From NCBI GenBank assembly GCA_017999985.1, contig JAGNKU010000009.1, positions 1 to 64,000 on the forward strand: a DNA stretch of 64,000 bases, given 5' to 3'. This stretch comes from Phycisphaerae bacterium. Its GTDB lineage: Bacteria > Planctomycetota > Phycisphaerae > UBA1845 > Fen-1342. Below, in pieces: positions 7,632 to 17,771 of the stretch (positions are counted from its first letter, which is position 1; each line of letters begins with the position of its first letter). The notes under the pieces are model-generated. The model was given only the letters and a program-made list of their open reading frames with translations, ran no database searches and was not told the DNA's origin. A program made the position numbers and the translations under genes.

Positions 7632-8600
7632 ATGGTTTATCGGACATGGCGCGCAGACATCGGGATCGCCGTAGGGTTGCTAATGGCTTGCTGCCTGCCG
7701 CCTGCTGTGCAGGCGGCCACGCTCACACCGGGCAACCTGCTCGTCTCCATCAGCGCGGCAGGCTACAGCACACTGTCGGAATTCACGACTGCGGGCAGCG
7801 TTGTGCAATCGGTGAACGTACCTTACCCAGTCCCACCGCGGCCGACGACGGAAGTGCTGCGCGACATGGTCGTAACACCCGGCGGAGCAGTTGCGATCTA
7901 CAACGGGACTACCGACCCGTACATGACCCGTTGGGCTCCAGCGACAGGGGTATGGTCTCACCTCACACACGAAGGGTGGAGTACGTCGAATCTGACGAGT
8001 TACGGCGGTATCGCCGCATGGCATAACTACGTCTACGTCACGGACACCGCAACGTACGGAGAGCCGGCTGACGTGGCGCGGGGCATCGTTCGGTTTGACA
8101 CCGCCAACGGCACGGCGTCTCGCTACTTGGACTACCTGGACTGGATCGACCTCAACATCGGGTTTGACGGCAAGCTCTATGCGCTCCTGCCCAATGAACG
8201 CTTCCTGTACGTGCTAGATCCACTGACGATGGCCACGGAGCGAGGCTTCTTTCTCGGGGCCGCGTGCCGGGGAATCGCGGTCGACGCGGACGGGCGGATT
8301 TTCGGCGCGTCGGGGGACGGGAACATCTATGAGTTCGACTACTTCGGCTACGTGACGAACACGCTCGCGACGGGCTTGGCTGGCGGTCTCACGGACATTG
8401 ACGTTGCGGCTGATGGCTCTCTGGTAGCCGGATCTGCGCTGGGGTGGGTGATCAATTCTGATACGTCCCTGCAGTCGTTTGACGGCTTTCGTGCTCACCC
8501 ATATTTGCCGACGTTCGTGAGCTTCACGACGCCGGTGCCGGAACCGGGAGTGGCCGCGGCAGCGCTGTTCGCGTCGGCCCTTATGTTCCGCCGGCGATAG
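7632..8600 (+). CDS. Secreted beta-propeller-like protein with PEP-CTERM-like tail
   Basis: A 322-aa exported protein. A signal peptide (about 1-28) with a hydrophobic core ends near VQAAT. The body contains repeated short beta segments with DG/AADG turns (for example VDADGRIFGASGDGNIYEFD), as in NHL/SMP-30-like propellers. The C-terminus reads PVPEPGVAAAALFASALMFRRR: a PEP motif, a hydrophobic helix and an Arg tail, typical of PEP-CTERM sorting to the surface by exosortase/archaeosortase systems. AGGAG lies 8 nt before the ATG. No catalytic motif is visible, so its substrate or role is unknown. Confidence 0.8.
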   Translation: MVYRTWRADIGIAVGLLMACCLPPAVQAATLTPGNLLVSISAAGYSTLSEFTTAGSVVQSVNVPYPVPPRPTTEVLRDMVVTPGGAVAIYNGTTDPYMTRWAPATGVWSHLTHEGWSTSNLTSYGGIAAWHNYVYVTDTATYGEPADVARGIVRFDTANGTASRYLDYLDWIDLNIGFDGKLYALLPNERFLYVLDPLTMATERGFFLGAACRGIAVDADGRIFGASGDGNIYEFDYFGYVTNTLATGLAGGLTDIDVAADGSLVAGSALGWVINSDTSLQSFDGFRAHPYLPTFVSFTTPVPEPGVAAAALFASALMFRRR

Positions 8601-9002
8601 GTGCAATCGTGCGGGTCCAAGCAAGTTCGGCGGACCGAAGTCAGCGTCGGATACGCGTCGGGAGAAATCGGTCTATTCACGCGCTGTCCGCAGCAGAACC
8701 GCGAGCGCCAGCAACTGATTGTCGGGGCGGAATGCGCTCTCCGAAACGGCAGGTAGCTGACACGAGCCCAATTGTGTTCGTCACGAGGCCCGTGGGCGGA
8801 CGGCAGTGCGATTCGTTCAACGCACATGGTCTGTTCGGCCTGGACGTGCGGCTCATGGACCATCGCTGCCTGCGATCACCACGGAGACATAGTGCCCACG
8901 CTGACGCTCAGAATCGAAGAGGCGGTTTCCCGGATGATCACGATCTGGCCAACGATTTCCGCGGGAAAGCCAATTCATTGAGCAGTTTGGAGCAGCCCAC
9001 GC
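8601..9002. other. Gene-free 400-bp stretch left of the IS
   Basis: No coding region, RNA gene or repeat could be supported here. Short reading frames exist on both strands but lack ribosome-binding sites or recognisable composition. Confidence 0.4.
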
Positions 9003-9006
9003 TTAA

Positions 9007-10537
9007 CAGTCCGCCGCGGAAGTCGATTTCGGCCGGATTTCACGCGGCCGCGCGGCCAACGTGATCTACGAACATTGGGCGACATCTCGCCGCCAGAACA
9101 CCCGCCCAACGCCGCAATCGCGCGACTAAGCCGTTCCACAGGGCGGACAAACGCCGCGCGGCGGCCCTGCGGGCATCCGCCCAGCCCCGCGGCGTCCCAA
9201 ACCCGGTCAGCTTCCGCATGATGAGGCCCAGATTGAACGCCGCCGTGTGGATCAGGTAGCGATTGGCAATATTCTCTCGGCCCCGCAGATACACCCGCCG
9301 CATCCCGCCGTCGTCTAACACGTGCTCGAAACTCCGCTCCACCAGTTCACCGCGCTTGCGGTGGAGACGTTTAGAACGGTTGCCTTTCCGGCGCCGCCGA
9401 TTGTGGTACACCGCGGTCTGCTCCGCCTGCTTGAACGCCTGCTGCTCGGCCTGCTTCGCCGTCCACTTCTGCCGCCCGCGGTCCGGCTCGCTGACGTAGC
9501 CGCGCAACTCAACCCCTTCCAGGTTCACCAGCGTCTGGGCGCTGTGGTAGCCCTTGTCAACAACCACTTCCTTTACATGTAGACTGGAAGTATCCGCTGC
9601 GACCGTCTCATCCTCGCGCACTTCCTGCAGCGAGTTGCACGCCTGCTCCAGCGTGCCCCACATCGTCGTCGTGTCGCCTTCGTCGGCCGGATGCACCGCC
9701 GGCGCCACGACGGCCCCCGTCTCCAGGTCCACCGCGTGCTCGTTCTCGTGCGCCAGATGCGTGGTTCCGTCCTTCATCTTCGCAACCTTCGCGTCCGGAT
9801 CATGGGGGTTAAACCAATCGTCATTGCTGCACTTCTTGCCCTTGCGCTGGCGGTCGAACTTCGCCAAGTCCTCCGCCGTTGGCGTCTCGATCCCCGAAGC
9901 CTTCGCCAGGTCAGTCAGAAACTCCCGATAGCTCTGCCCCGTCTCCCGCCGCACGATCGAACGCATGGCCGTGTTGGCTTCCAGGGTCGAGCCGTCCACA
10001 CCCAGCGTGTGGCCCCTCAGCAGTTCGTGCTCGGCCAACCGCTTGAGCACCCAGTCGAACACCGCCTGATGCGTTTCCAGGTCGATCCGCAGCCGCGTGC
10101 GATTCAGCGAGCTGTCGTCCGGCGAACTCCCCTTCGCGGCCAAGCCCAGAAAGGCTCGCAGCGACAGCGAATCCGCACAACGCCAGGCGATCTGCCGCTC
10201 GCTGGGCAGCTTCTCGAAGTACCCCACCATGAGCATGCGGAAGTACACCCCCGGCGGCACCGATGGCCGCCCCAGCTTCGCGGCGTAGAACTTCCGGCAG
10301 TCCTCCTCACAAAACCGGTCGAAGCCGGCCGTGACCAAAACCTGATTGAGCTGCTCGTAGAAGGGATGCCCCGACGACTGGGGCAGGTCCGTGGTGGGCA
10401 CCCAGAAATCCGTCTGCCGCTCCGCTTCTCGCCGACCCATCGCCATGTCCGCGTCCTCCGTGACCTTCGCCTTCCAAGACGGCCGGCCGTCTAGCATATC
10501 TAGTTTCCGCTGTCAAGGCGACTTCTGCGGCGGACTG
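9007..10537. mobile_element. Complete insertion sequence, IS1182-like, 1531 bp
   Basis: The terminal inverted repeats are CAGTCCGCCGCGGAAGTCG at 9007-9025 and its complement at 10519-10537, matching at 18 of 19 bases. The element is flanked on both sides by TTAA (9003-9006 and 10538-10541), consistent with insertion into or duplication of a palindromic tetranucleotide. It holds a single full-length transposase gene on the minus strand and looks intact. Confidence 0.85.
9040..10497 (-). CDS. IS1182-family-like DDE transposase
   Basis: A 485-aa transposase with an N-terminal DUF772-like region (about 40-130: FYAAKLGRPSVPP, YFEKLPSERQIAWRCADSLSLRAFLG) and a DDE catalytic domain. Candidate acidic residues are LGVDGST (first Asp) and VVVDKGYHS (second Asp), followed by a C-terminal Glu in the RGRENIANRYL region. 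A Lys/Arg-rich block around RRRRKGNRSKRLHRKRGELVERSFEH is typical of the family. An internal ATG at 10440 (MGRREAERQ) is an equally good start. There is no stop or frameshift, so transposition may still be possible. Confidence 0.85.
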   Translation of the reverse strand: MLDGRPSWKAKVTEDADMAMGRREAERQTDFWVPTTDLPQSSGHPFYEQLNQVLVTAGFDRFCEEDCRKFYAAKLGRPSVPPGVYFRMLMVGYFEKLPSERQIAWRCADSLSLRAFLGLAAKGSSPDDSSLNRTRLRIDLETHQAVFDWVLKRLAEHELLRGHTLGVDGSTLEANTAMRSIVRRETGQSYREFLTDLAKASGIETPTAEDLAKFDRQRKGKKCSNDDWFNPHDPDAKVAKMKDGTTHLAHENEHAVDLETGAVVAPAVHPADEGDTTTMWGTLEQACNSLQEVREDETVAADTSSLHVKEVVVDKGYHSAQTLVNLEGVELRGYVSEPDRGRQKWTAKQAEQQAFKQAEQTAVYHNRRRRKGNRSKRLHRKRGELVERSFEHVLDDGGMRRVYLRGRENIANRYLIHTAAFNLGLIMRKLTGFGTPRGWADARRAAARRLSALWNGLVARLRRWAGVLAARCRPMFVDHVGRAAA

Positions 10538-10546
10538 TTAAAGAAG

Positions 10547-11119
10547 CTATCGGCTCTTGCCCCTTCGTCGAGCACTCTGCAACGAATCGGGCGTATCCCA
10601 ATCACCGTCCAGCTCCGAAACCGTGCGCCTTGGTTCTCTCTTCTTCCAGTTTCGTAATCGAGACCTCATACGCGCCGCATCTCTGAAACGCCCCAGTTGA
10701 CCATACACTTGGGCTGCCAATTCAAAGCCCTGCGTCCGCAGCTCGACAGGCAGCGCACGGACAAACATGTCAACAAACTGCTCGCACCGCCCTATATCGT
10801 GGCGCTCGTAGTACTCGATCTTCGCGAGCTCAAATGCAGCTTCGGCGTTCCGGTGGTCAATTCGGAGTGCCGCCGAATAACATCGCGCCGATGAAGCCGT
10901 TGACACATAGAGGTCGCCGAGCGCTAGCCACAGCTTGACCGACCTGGGATATTCACGCACCAGTCTACGCCCAATCCGTAGCGCAGTTGCGTGGATACGA
11001 GAAGCTAGTTTGACGTTCCCCTTGACACTCTGTCTCAAGTACCGGATGCGGTACTGGTCAAGGCGTTGCTCCGCTTGCCGTTGCTCCGCTTTGGCATGAT
11101 TTCGTGTTGCATTCGACAT
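10547..11119 (-). CDS. TPR-like protein downstream of the Rhs gene, 190 aa
   Basis: The N-terminal part is basic and helical. It is followed by TPR-type helix pairs (LWLALGDLYVSTASSARCYSAALRID, AAFELAKIEYYERHD, GFELAAQVYGQLGRFRDAARM). The chosen start ATG 11119 overlaps the end of the Rhs gene by 62 bp in another frame, so the two are probably cotranscribed. Genes placed directly after an Rhs C-terminal domain often encode immunity proteins. That is only a positional argument here; TPR proteins also act as general scaffolds. The IS right end lies 6 bp beyond the stop codon, so the gene is intact. Confidence 0.6.
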   Translation of the reverse strand: MSNATRNHAKAEQRQAEQRLDQYRIRYLRQSVKGNVKLASRIHATALRIGRRLVREYPRSVKLWLALGDLYVSTASSARCYSAALRIDHRNAEAAFELAKIEYYERHDIGRCEQFVDMFVRALPVELRTQGFELAAQVYGQLGRFRDAARMRSRLRNWKKREPRRTVSELDGDWDTPDSLQSARRRGKSR

Positions 11120-14100
11120 ACCTTGCCGCGGCCTCTTCGAGCTGCCCAGGGAAATTACCAACGACGTTCTCATTGAATCCTGTCACATAGAGCCGGCCGT
11201 ACATGGATGCAATCTTACGCCTGAACGTCACACGGCATCTATCATCACTAAACGGCTTTCCACAACATGTGAATCCTATCTGACTCTCGACCCGAATGGC
11301 GTACTGCCAACCAGATTGCTCTGCAAGCTGGATGCCCCCATTGTATGCGATCAAATCTGCCGCATATGCGTCATTTAGGATATTAGTCAAGCCGAGATCG
11401 ACCTCAAGAAACAGGATTTCTGTTAGCGCCATACAACATAGGCCCTCGACCGAGATTGCGGACTTGCGCCCCATGGTCCGGCCCTTGTGTGCATATCGCT
11501 TGAGCACCTTGACGTAGCCTTCGATTGACTTTGCTTTCTTGATCTTCCCCTCGGCTCGTGCAGCCTTTGCGAGCGACTCCAATTCTTCTACAGTCTCCCG
11601 TCCTGTCACGAATGACGGTGTAATGTTACACTTGCCACCCTTGCTGAGTCCAAGGGGGTCATAGTGGCCCATCGGCTCATCATCAATGTAAGAGAATAGA
11701 TTGCCCTCATCTCCGTATTCCGTGACCGACAGGTGCGGATTCTGCGTTCGCTGCAGCGCGCGCGTCACTGCGAATCCCAACTCAGCAACTGGATCCCTGC
11801 TGATCCACCGCCCCAGCGCCGGGTTGTAGTAGCGGTAGCCCCAGTATCCCAGCCCGGTTTCGTCGTCCCAGTACTTGGTGCTGAAGCGGAACGGGTTCGC
11901 CGCGGCGTAGTCGCCGGTGGCCGCCGTGATGTTGCCGTAGGGATCGTATTCGTACTTCGCGATCAGCGCGCCGGCTACGTCAATAGCCGGATGCTTCCAG
12001 TTCACGAGCTGCGTGACGTTGCCGTTGCCATCGTAGCATACGGCCAACGACAGGTCGTCATTGCCTGCAGAGCCCGGCAAATAGTGCGCCGCCAGCAAGC
12101 CACCGATCGTACCGGCTCCTTCAAGGCTGTTGACCTGCCCGGCTTGACCAGCGAGGTCCAGGCCCCATGTGTACGTCCACTCACGGACGTCCTGCTCGCC
12201 AATGACCCGCAGCTCGGCCAGCATCCGCCAGCTGTCCCAGATGAACTTCCGCGTGTCGGTCACGACCCAATTCCCGCTCTGGTAGGCCTCGACCTGCTTC
12301 CAAAGTCGCCGACCCAAATAATCATAGCGGAACGAGAGCCGTTGGGCACCCTCGGCGATGGTCGTGCCCGGCGTCGGCTCCACGCACGTCAGGCGGTTCT
12401 CGCCGTCCCAGGTGTACGTTTGGGTTACACCAACGTTCCCGGCGCTCATCAGTGCCACGAACGGGTTGATGTCCGCCATGCTGGTTACGCCATCCCCGTT
12501 GATGTCGCCGTTGAGGATATTGCAGCCCGGATACGTAGCGTACCAAGCCGTGGGGTTGCTGAGGGCCAACACGAAGGCGTTGTTGTCACTGAATCCCACC
12601 ACTCCGTCGCAGTTCATGTCGGCGGCCAACCACCTGCGCAACAGGTTGCCGTCGTCATCGTACTCGTACGTGTAGAACTGCTGGGGCGTGGAGCGCACCC
12701 GAGTCTGCGTGTACTGATTCAGTTCGTTGGTCACGTAACTGCCGTTCGGATCGTTGGGATCGTCCCACGTCCGGGACCACGTGCGGTTGCCGATCGGGTC
12801 GTAGAGGTATCCCCAGGTCGTGCCACTACGGACGGAGGTGGTCAACTCGTTGCGGTTGTTGTAGTCGAAGGACTGCGCAATCGGCGTCGCCGGGGACCCG
12901 AACGCCACGCCGCTGTAGCTGACACCGCGCCGCAGGGCAACGTCGCCGTTCACGTAGTCGTACTTCGAGATGTCATTCGGGTCGTTGTCCGGGTACCAGA
13001 TGTTCTGGACGTAGTCCACGAGGTCACGCTGCGTTTCGTGCGGATAGAGGCGCGCCACGCGCTTCTCAGCGTGGTAGATGTCGGGGTTATTCGGATCGGT
13101 GACTATTGCCGCCTGGATATCGATGCGCTCCACGATATCCGTGCCGGCGCGGTATCGATAGACCGCGCCGTGTAGCTGGCTGGTCGAACCCGCCGTCGGC
13201 AACCCCGGCCCCGTCACGCGGGACAGACGCCCGAGCGGGTCGTAGGTGTAACCCGCTGAATAAATCGAGGTTGCATCCTGCGTGACGGACACACCCGCGT
13301 ACCGTCCCAGCACAGCGCCACTGGACTGGTACTGCTGCGTGATCGTAAGCGGGTCAAGATAGAGCGTGCCGTCGATGGTTTCCGACGCGAATTGCAGGGC
13401 CGAGTTGTAATCAAACGTGTGGGTTCCCGCGGCATCGACAATCGTGGCCGGGGTGCCGGAACGATTGTAGGTGAACTGCACGCTCGGCGTGCCGTCATCG
13501 TACGTGATCTGCTTCAACTCGCCGGTCTTCGGCTCGCCGTTTTCGCCGTAATACATGTAGCTTGATGTCGTCAAGCGCGCCCATGTGCGCGTTTTCACCC
13601 GGCCGTCAACGGTATAGGAGTAAGCTACTTGCTGTTGAGCATCGTCACGCTTCTGCAGGAGCAAGCCTGTGGGCTGGTCAATCACCCACGTCGTCACATC
13701 ACCGCCCGTCGGCGACGGCCACGAGCTGTTCTCGAACCCGGTCCCGCTGCGGAAGGTTGTGAGCGTCTCCAGGCGACCGAACGCATCATAGCTGTACGCG
13801 GCAGGCTGTGGAACATCACCCCAGACGTGCAGCACCGGCTGGCCCGGCGTGGTCGGATCATACTCGTAGTAGGTGTGAACGTACGTCGCGTCATTCGGAT
13901 CATCGGTCGGCGTCGCGATCGTGCTCACCTTCCCGGCACCCGCCACGCCATTCCCGTAGTACTCGTAGGTCGTATGGCTGCCGAGCGCATCCTCGGTCCA
14001 GTCAATCTGGCCCACGCTGTCATAGTGCGTCCGAATAAGCGTATTCTCGTAGGGAGCGACGCCGGGGCGGATCACTTTGGCCTCCCGAGTGCTCGGATCG

Positions 14101-17100
14101 TACGTGTACGTTTGCTGCACACCAGTCTTGGACTGCTGCTCCATCAACAGCCCGTTGATCGTGATCCGTAGTTCGTCAGTTGTGCTATCCGGATGGTCAA
14201 TCGTCTCGGTGACCGTTCGCGTGGCAGGAGTCACGGTCGTAAGCCGGTGCGTTGCGTTGCCATGCACGTCGTACGACAGCACGTCCCGGATCGTGTCCGC
14301 GGGGAAGCTGGTCAAACGCTCCTGCGTTGTGCCCGTTGTTACCAAACCCGCCTCGGTCGCAATCTGGGTCGTCGTGATGCGGTGCAAGCCACTCGTGTTT
14401 GAGTAGGTCACGGTGGTTTCGGTGTACCGGTCGTTCGAACCGGTCAGCACAAGTGCGTCGTTCTCGTCGAGGTCGAGGCCCGAGCGCACCAAGTTGCCGA
14501 GCGCATTGTATTCGTGAAGCTCTGGTGCACGCACCTTCGCTCCATTGGGATCCTCGGTCCAGGTCTTCTTGAGCTGCCCGGCGCCAAAGACATTGACCGG
14601 GTAGTACGCGTACGCGGTCGTCAACTCCCCAGACGGCCACGCCGGCCGGGTCTCGGCGACCGTCCGGCCCAGCCAGTCCACTGTCGTCCGGGTGACGCGC
14701 TGACCACCCGTCGGCCCCTCTGTGACCTGTGTCCACGGCGTGGCATCGTTCGGATCGACGCCGTAATCGTACGCCTTCGTCACGACGCCGGTACCGGTCA
14801 CGCTGGCGATCTGCCCGTCGCGGTAGTACTCGGTGATCTCGGTGCTGCCATCCGGTCGTGTAACCGTCACCTGTCGATGTCCGTTCGCGAGGATGGTTTC
14901 CGCGTGGCTCGTGACGAGTGCGGGTTGCCAGTTGATGCTGTCCAGTACTGTCGCTTCCCACACAAGCCGACCCGCCAAGTCATAACGCTTCTCGCTCGCC
15001 ACGCCGGACACAGTGCCCGTGTGCGTCGTTCGAACGCTGGGACCAACACCGGCAACGAAGCCGTACGTATATCCCGTTACCTGGTCGTATTCTGGCCCAC
15101 CGGATGCGTTGTCCAGGCCGTCCCGAGTCACGGACGTTGGCCGCCCCAGGACGTCGTGGAGATAGGTCGTCTCGATCCCCTCGGCATCCGTAACTCTCCG
15201 ATCGTAACAGCAGTTGATGTACTCGGTTTGCGTCTGAGTGATTACCTGGCTTTCGTTTGCCGGATCGACCCGGTACTCGAACGTCCGACGGCCCTGCGTG
15301 TCGTAATCCCACTTCAGCCATTCGATGACCTGATACCCACTGGCGGTATAGGCCTCGCGTTTGAACCAGTCCGGCCGCCGCGACGCGTCACGATGCGTAG
15401 TCTGTCTTGTCGTAGCATCCACAACCGGACCGGTCTCCCCTTCATACCGTACCTCGACCTCGCTCCCGTTGTCCGAGTGGTACTCCTTGTGCCGGTCAGC
15501 CTGCTGAACGAGGACGATCTTCTCCTCAGCACTCCCATCGTAGATCGTCGTCGTAAAGAGCCATTGACCGGAAGTGGCGTATCGGTACTCAGTCACGGAC
15601 AAGATGTTGCCGCTGCACAAGTCGCCCGGAATCGACTGTGTGTAGGCGTTGGTATAAAGCGACTGTCCGACTTGCACTCCGTCAACGAAGCGTTTGACCG
15701 ACTTGATGCGGTACCGCGCGTCATAAATGCGCTGCGTCCCCTGATAACCCGCGGCGAGCAGGCTCGGCTGCGTAGACGGCCGCTCCGTGTCCTTGAATCC
15801 GCTGATTTCCTCCACCGTCCACTCGATGGTGCACACATCATTCGGATCGGTCTGTTCGTAATCGTAGACGTACCACACCCAGGAACCATCCGGATTCTCC
15901 TGCCATTGCAGGCAACCCGGACACACGGGCTCCGACTCGTCGTAATACGCGCGCGTCGTCACCAAGTTGGCCCCAGTCGGATCGACGATCTGCTCGACCC
16001 ACGGCCCATCCTGCGTCTCGTGCCGCGTGACGATGTGCGAGACCTCGTGCCACGCGCCGGCCAAGTACTGCTGCGCCACCCGCGTGCACTCGTACAGGCC
16101 GTTTTGGGTCCAGGCCACGCTCTCCGACTGCAGCGCAGTGGTGCCGTCACCTGTCTGCAGGCTCCAGTCACGCGTGCCATCGGTAGCTGTATATATGTAA
16201 GAGGCGAGAACGTCCTGACCCTCGTATTTCGCGACCGTCACCCATGTGGTTCCACCGTTCTGGTACTCGCGAATACTCCACGTTACAAACGGGGCCGCAT
16301 TGTTAATCGGCTCGTACTCCTGATTTGCCGTACTCCATCGCATGTCGCTGCGCGCATAGAACCATACGTAACACACGTCATCGGGAGTCTCGTCATCTAT
16401 AACCACCGCGACGGAGCGCGGTGTGGCAACTTGATATAGCGCGCCTTCCTGGTCATCGCCTTCCGGCCGCAAGACGACGCGGATTTGGTTCTTGACGTTT
16501 GGATCCGTTGCGCGCCGTTCCTCGACAAAATACTCCAGGGCCTGCGCGCTCGACAAGCCCGCGCTGGGCTCGTCCGCCCGCAGCCAGATTGCACCGCTGG
16601 AGCGTTCCTCGTCACATGGCCCCAGATTGAACCGCACTGCCATGCTGTCTACGTTCGCACCAACCGTGCCGGCACCGCAATTGCCCCCGCTACAACCGAC
16701 CGTCAGTCGAGCTGAGTCGGGCGGACAATTACCGACATACACCCGTATTTCCACCTCGCCCGAGTAGCCCCCTTGGGCCGTGACGCGCCGATGGCAGGGA
16801 CTCTCGCCGTACTGATCAAACTGATCGAACTGCACGTAAATCGGATCAAGTCGTTGCGTGCCAGCCGCATTCCACGCCTCCCAGATGAGATCCCATTTCT
16901 GACGGCAGTTGCAGCCCGCATCTGCATCGTTGGAGTCGCTCGCCGGATAATAGCGCGCATACGTGCTCTCGCCGGGACAGATCTTGTCATCGTCGAGTCG
17001 TACCTTGCCCTCCGGACACACTACATATACGGTTAGCGTGATCGTGACATCGTCGTCGTCGCCGCCGGCATACCATGCATAATCGCTCGCCATGTAGATC

Positions 17101-17771
17101 ACATCGAACGAGGCGTCGGCCTGGACAGCCTTGTAGCGGTGGTTGCAGTCAAATGGCTCCCCAGGTCCAACCGGAATGGGAACCCCCGCCGTACCGGAAT
17201 TGCTCCAACCCGGAAGTACCTTGTCCCACAAATACCCTACGCAACAGCAACCGGGGCAACTTGGCGTGTCGGGATATGTGGCATAACATACACTGCCCCC
17301 CGGAAGGTCACAGGGAGATTGGCCATACTCGTCGTATCCACTATCGTAGTCTTTACTGTATGCGTACACGTGGATGCGCGTGCCGACGCAGACAGTGATC
17401 TCCGCGTGGGACGAATCAGTCCAGTGAAGCGGGATTGCAGATGCCGATTCGATGTCAACTCCCTCGTCACCGAGGCTCGTGACGTCGCAGACTCCGAAGT
17501 TGACATTAATCGCAGGCGCCGCGCTCTGTGCTGGGCAGGGCCAATCGTAATCTGGATATTGCCCCTCCAGCATGCACCGCCACTGAAAGTGCTCTGGCTG
17601 CTCGCACTCGGTATACTCGGTCGCTGCAACTGGCTCCACGCCAATCACACAAAGTGCACCCACTGCGGCAATAACGCTCAGCAGACGCCGCGTGTGTCGA
17701 GTAATGCCGCCGCACGCCCAGCCATGACGCCATGTGTGACTTCGCACGTCTACCTCCATTGTGGAAAACAT
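11058..17771 (-). CDS. Giant Rhs/YD-repeat surface protein with dockerin-like insert
   Basis: A 2237-aa exported protein. GTG/ATG choice is resolved by GGAGG 8 nt before ATG 17771. A Sec signal lies around residues 28-50 (LLSVIAAVGALCVIGVEPVAA). A Cys-rich N-terminal region of about 500 aa is followed by many YD repeats (for example YDALGR/YDPLGR types) and the Rhs core (LGRWISRDPVAE, then NLFSYIDDEPMGHYDPLGLS ending near 2043). At about 1714-1777 two EF-hand-like loops (DMNCDGVVGFSD and DINGDGVTSMAD) form a dockerin-like insert, unusual inside an Rhs barrel. The last 194 residues after DPLGLS are a distinct C-terminal domain with Cys pairs (CC at 2112-2113 and 2169-2170). I do not recognise a toxin fold in it. 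Confidence 0.85.
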   Translation of the reverse strand: MFSTMEVDVRSHTWRHGWACGGITRHTRRLLSVIAAVGALCVIGVEPVAATEYTECEQPEHFQWRCMLEGQYPDYDWPCPAQSAAPAINVNFGVCDVTSLGDEGVDIESASAIPLHWTDSSHAEITVCVGTRIHVYAYSKDYDSGYDEYGQSPCDLPGGSVCYATYPDTPSCPGCCCVGYLWDKVLPGWSNSGTAGVPIPVGPGEPFDCNHRYKAVQADASFDVIYMASDYAWYAGGDDDDVTITLTVYVVCPEGKVRLDDDKICPGESTYARYYPASDSNDADAGCNCRQKWDLIWEAWNAAGTQRLDPIYVQFDQFDQYGESPCHRRVTAQGGYSGEVEIRVYVGNCPPDSARLTVGCSGGNCGAGTVGANVDSMAVRFNLGPCDEERSSGAIWLRADEPSAGLSSAQALEYFVEERRATDPNVKNQIRVVLRPEGDDQEGALYQVATPRSVAVVIDDETPDDVCYVWFYARSDMRWSTANQEYEPINNAAPFVTWSIREYQNGGTTWVTVAKYEGQDVLASYIYTATDGTRDWSLQTGDGTTALQSESVAWTQNGLYECTRVAQQYLAGAWHEVSHIVTRHETQDGPWVEQIVDPTGANLVTTRAYYDESEPVCPGCLQWQENPDGSWVWYVYDYEQTDPNDVCTIEWTVEEISGFKDTERPSTQPSLLAAGYQGTQRIYDARYRIKSVKRFVDGVQVGQSLYTNAYTQSIPGDLCSGNILSVTEYRYATSGQWLFTTTIYDGSAEEKIVLVQQADRHKEYHSDNGSEVEVRYEGETGPVVDATTRQTTHRDASRRPDWFKREAYTASGYQVIEWLKWDYDTQGRRTFEYRVDPANESQVITQTQTEYINCCYDRRVTDAEGIETTYLHDVLGRPTSVTRDGLDNASGGPEYDQVTGYTYGFVAGVGPSVRTTHTGTVSGVASEKRYDLAGRLVWEATVLDSINWQPALVTSHAETILANGHRQVTVTRPDGSTEITEYYRDGQIASVTGTGVVTKAYDYGVDPNDATPWTQVTEGPTGGQRVTRTTVDWLGRTVAETRPAWPSGELTTAYAYYPVNVFGAGQLKKTWTEDPNGAKVRAPELHEYNALGNLVRSGLDLDENDALVLTGSNDRYTETTVTYSNTSGLHRITTTQIATEAGLVTTGTTQERLTSFPADTIRDVLSYDVHGNATHRLTTVTPATRTVTETIDHPDSTTDELRITINGLLMEQQSKTGVQQTYTYDPSTREAKVIRPGVAPYENTLIRTHYDSVGQIDWTEDALGSHTTYEYYGNGVAGAGKVSTIATPTDDPNDATYVHTYYEYDPTTPGQPVLHVWGDVPQPAAYSYDAFGRLETLTTFRSGTGFENSSWPSPTGGDVTTWVIDQPTGLLLQKRDDAQQQVAYSYTVDGRVKTRTWARLTTSSYMYYGENGEPKTGELKQITYDDGTPSVQFTYNRSGTPATIVDAAGTHTFDYNSALQFASETIDGTLYLDPLTITQQYQSSGAVLGRYAGVSVTQDATSIYSAGYTYDPLGRLSRVTGPGLPTAGSTSQLHGAVYRYRAGTDIVERIDIQAAIVTDPNNPDIYHAEKRVARLYPHETQRDLVDYVQNIWYPDNDPNDISKYDYVNGDVALRRGVSYSGVAFGSPATPIAQSFDYNNRNELTTSVRSGTTWGYLYDPIGNRTWSRTWDDPNDPNGSYVTNELNQYTQTRVRSTPQQFYTYEYDDDGNLLRRWLAADMNCDGVVGFSDNNAFVLALSNPTAWYATYPGCNILNGDINGDGVTSMADINPFVALMSAGNVGVTQTYTWDGENRLTCVEPTPGTTIAEGAQRLSFRYDYLGRRLWKQVEAYQSGNWVVTDTRKFIWDSWRMLAELRVIGEQDVREWTYTWGLDLAGQAGQVNSLEGAGTIGGLLAAHYLPGSAGNDDLSLAVCYDGNGNVTQLVNWKHPAIDVAGALIAKYEYDPYGNITAATGDYAAANPFRFSTKYWDDETGLGYWGYRYYNPALGRWISRDPVAELGFAVTRALQRTQNPHLSVTEYGDEGNLFSYIDDEPMGHYDPLGLSKGGKCNITPSFVTGRETVEELESLAKAARAEGKIKKAKSIEGYVKVLKRYAHKGRTMGRKSAISVEGLCCMALTEILFLEVDLGLTNILNDAYAADLIAYNGGIQLAEQSGWQYAIRVESQIGFTCCGKPFSDDRCRVTFRRKIASMYGRLYVTGFNENVVGNFPGQLEEAAARYVECNTKSCQSGATASGATP

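Noticed and set aside
14514-16439. Long plus-strand frames over the Rhs gene (also 11733-13175)
   Set aside because: Antisense shadows of the YD-repeat gene with Arg/Val-rich composition and no ribosome site.
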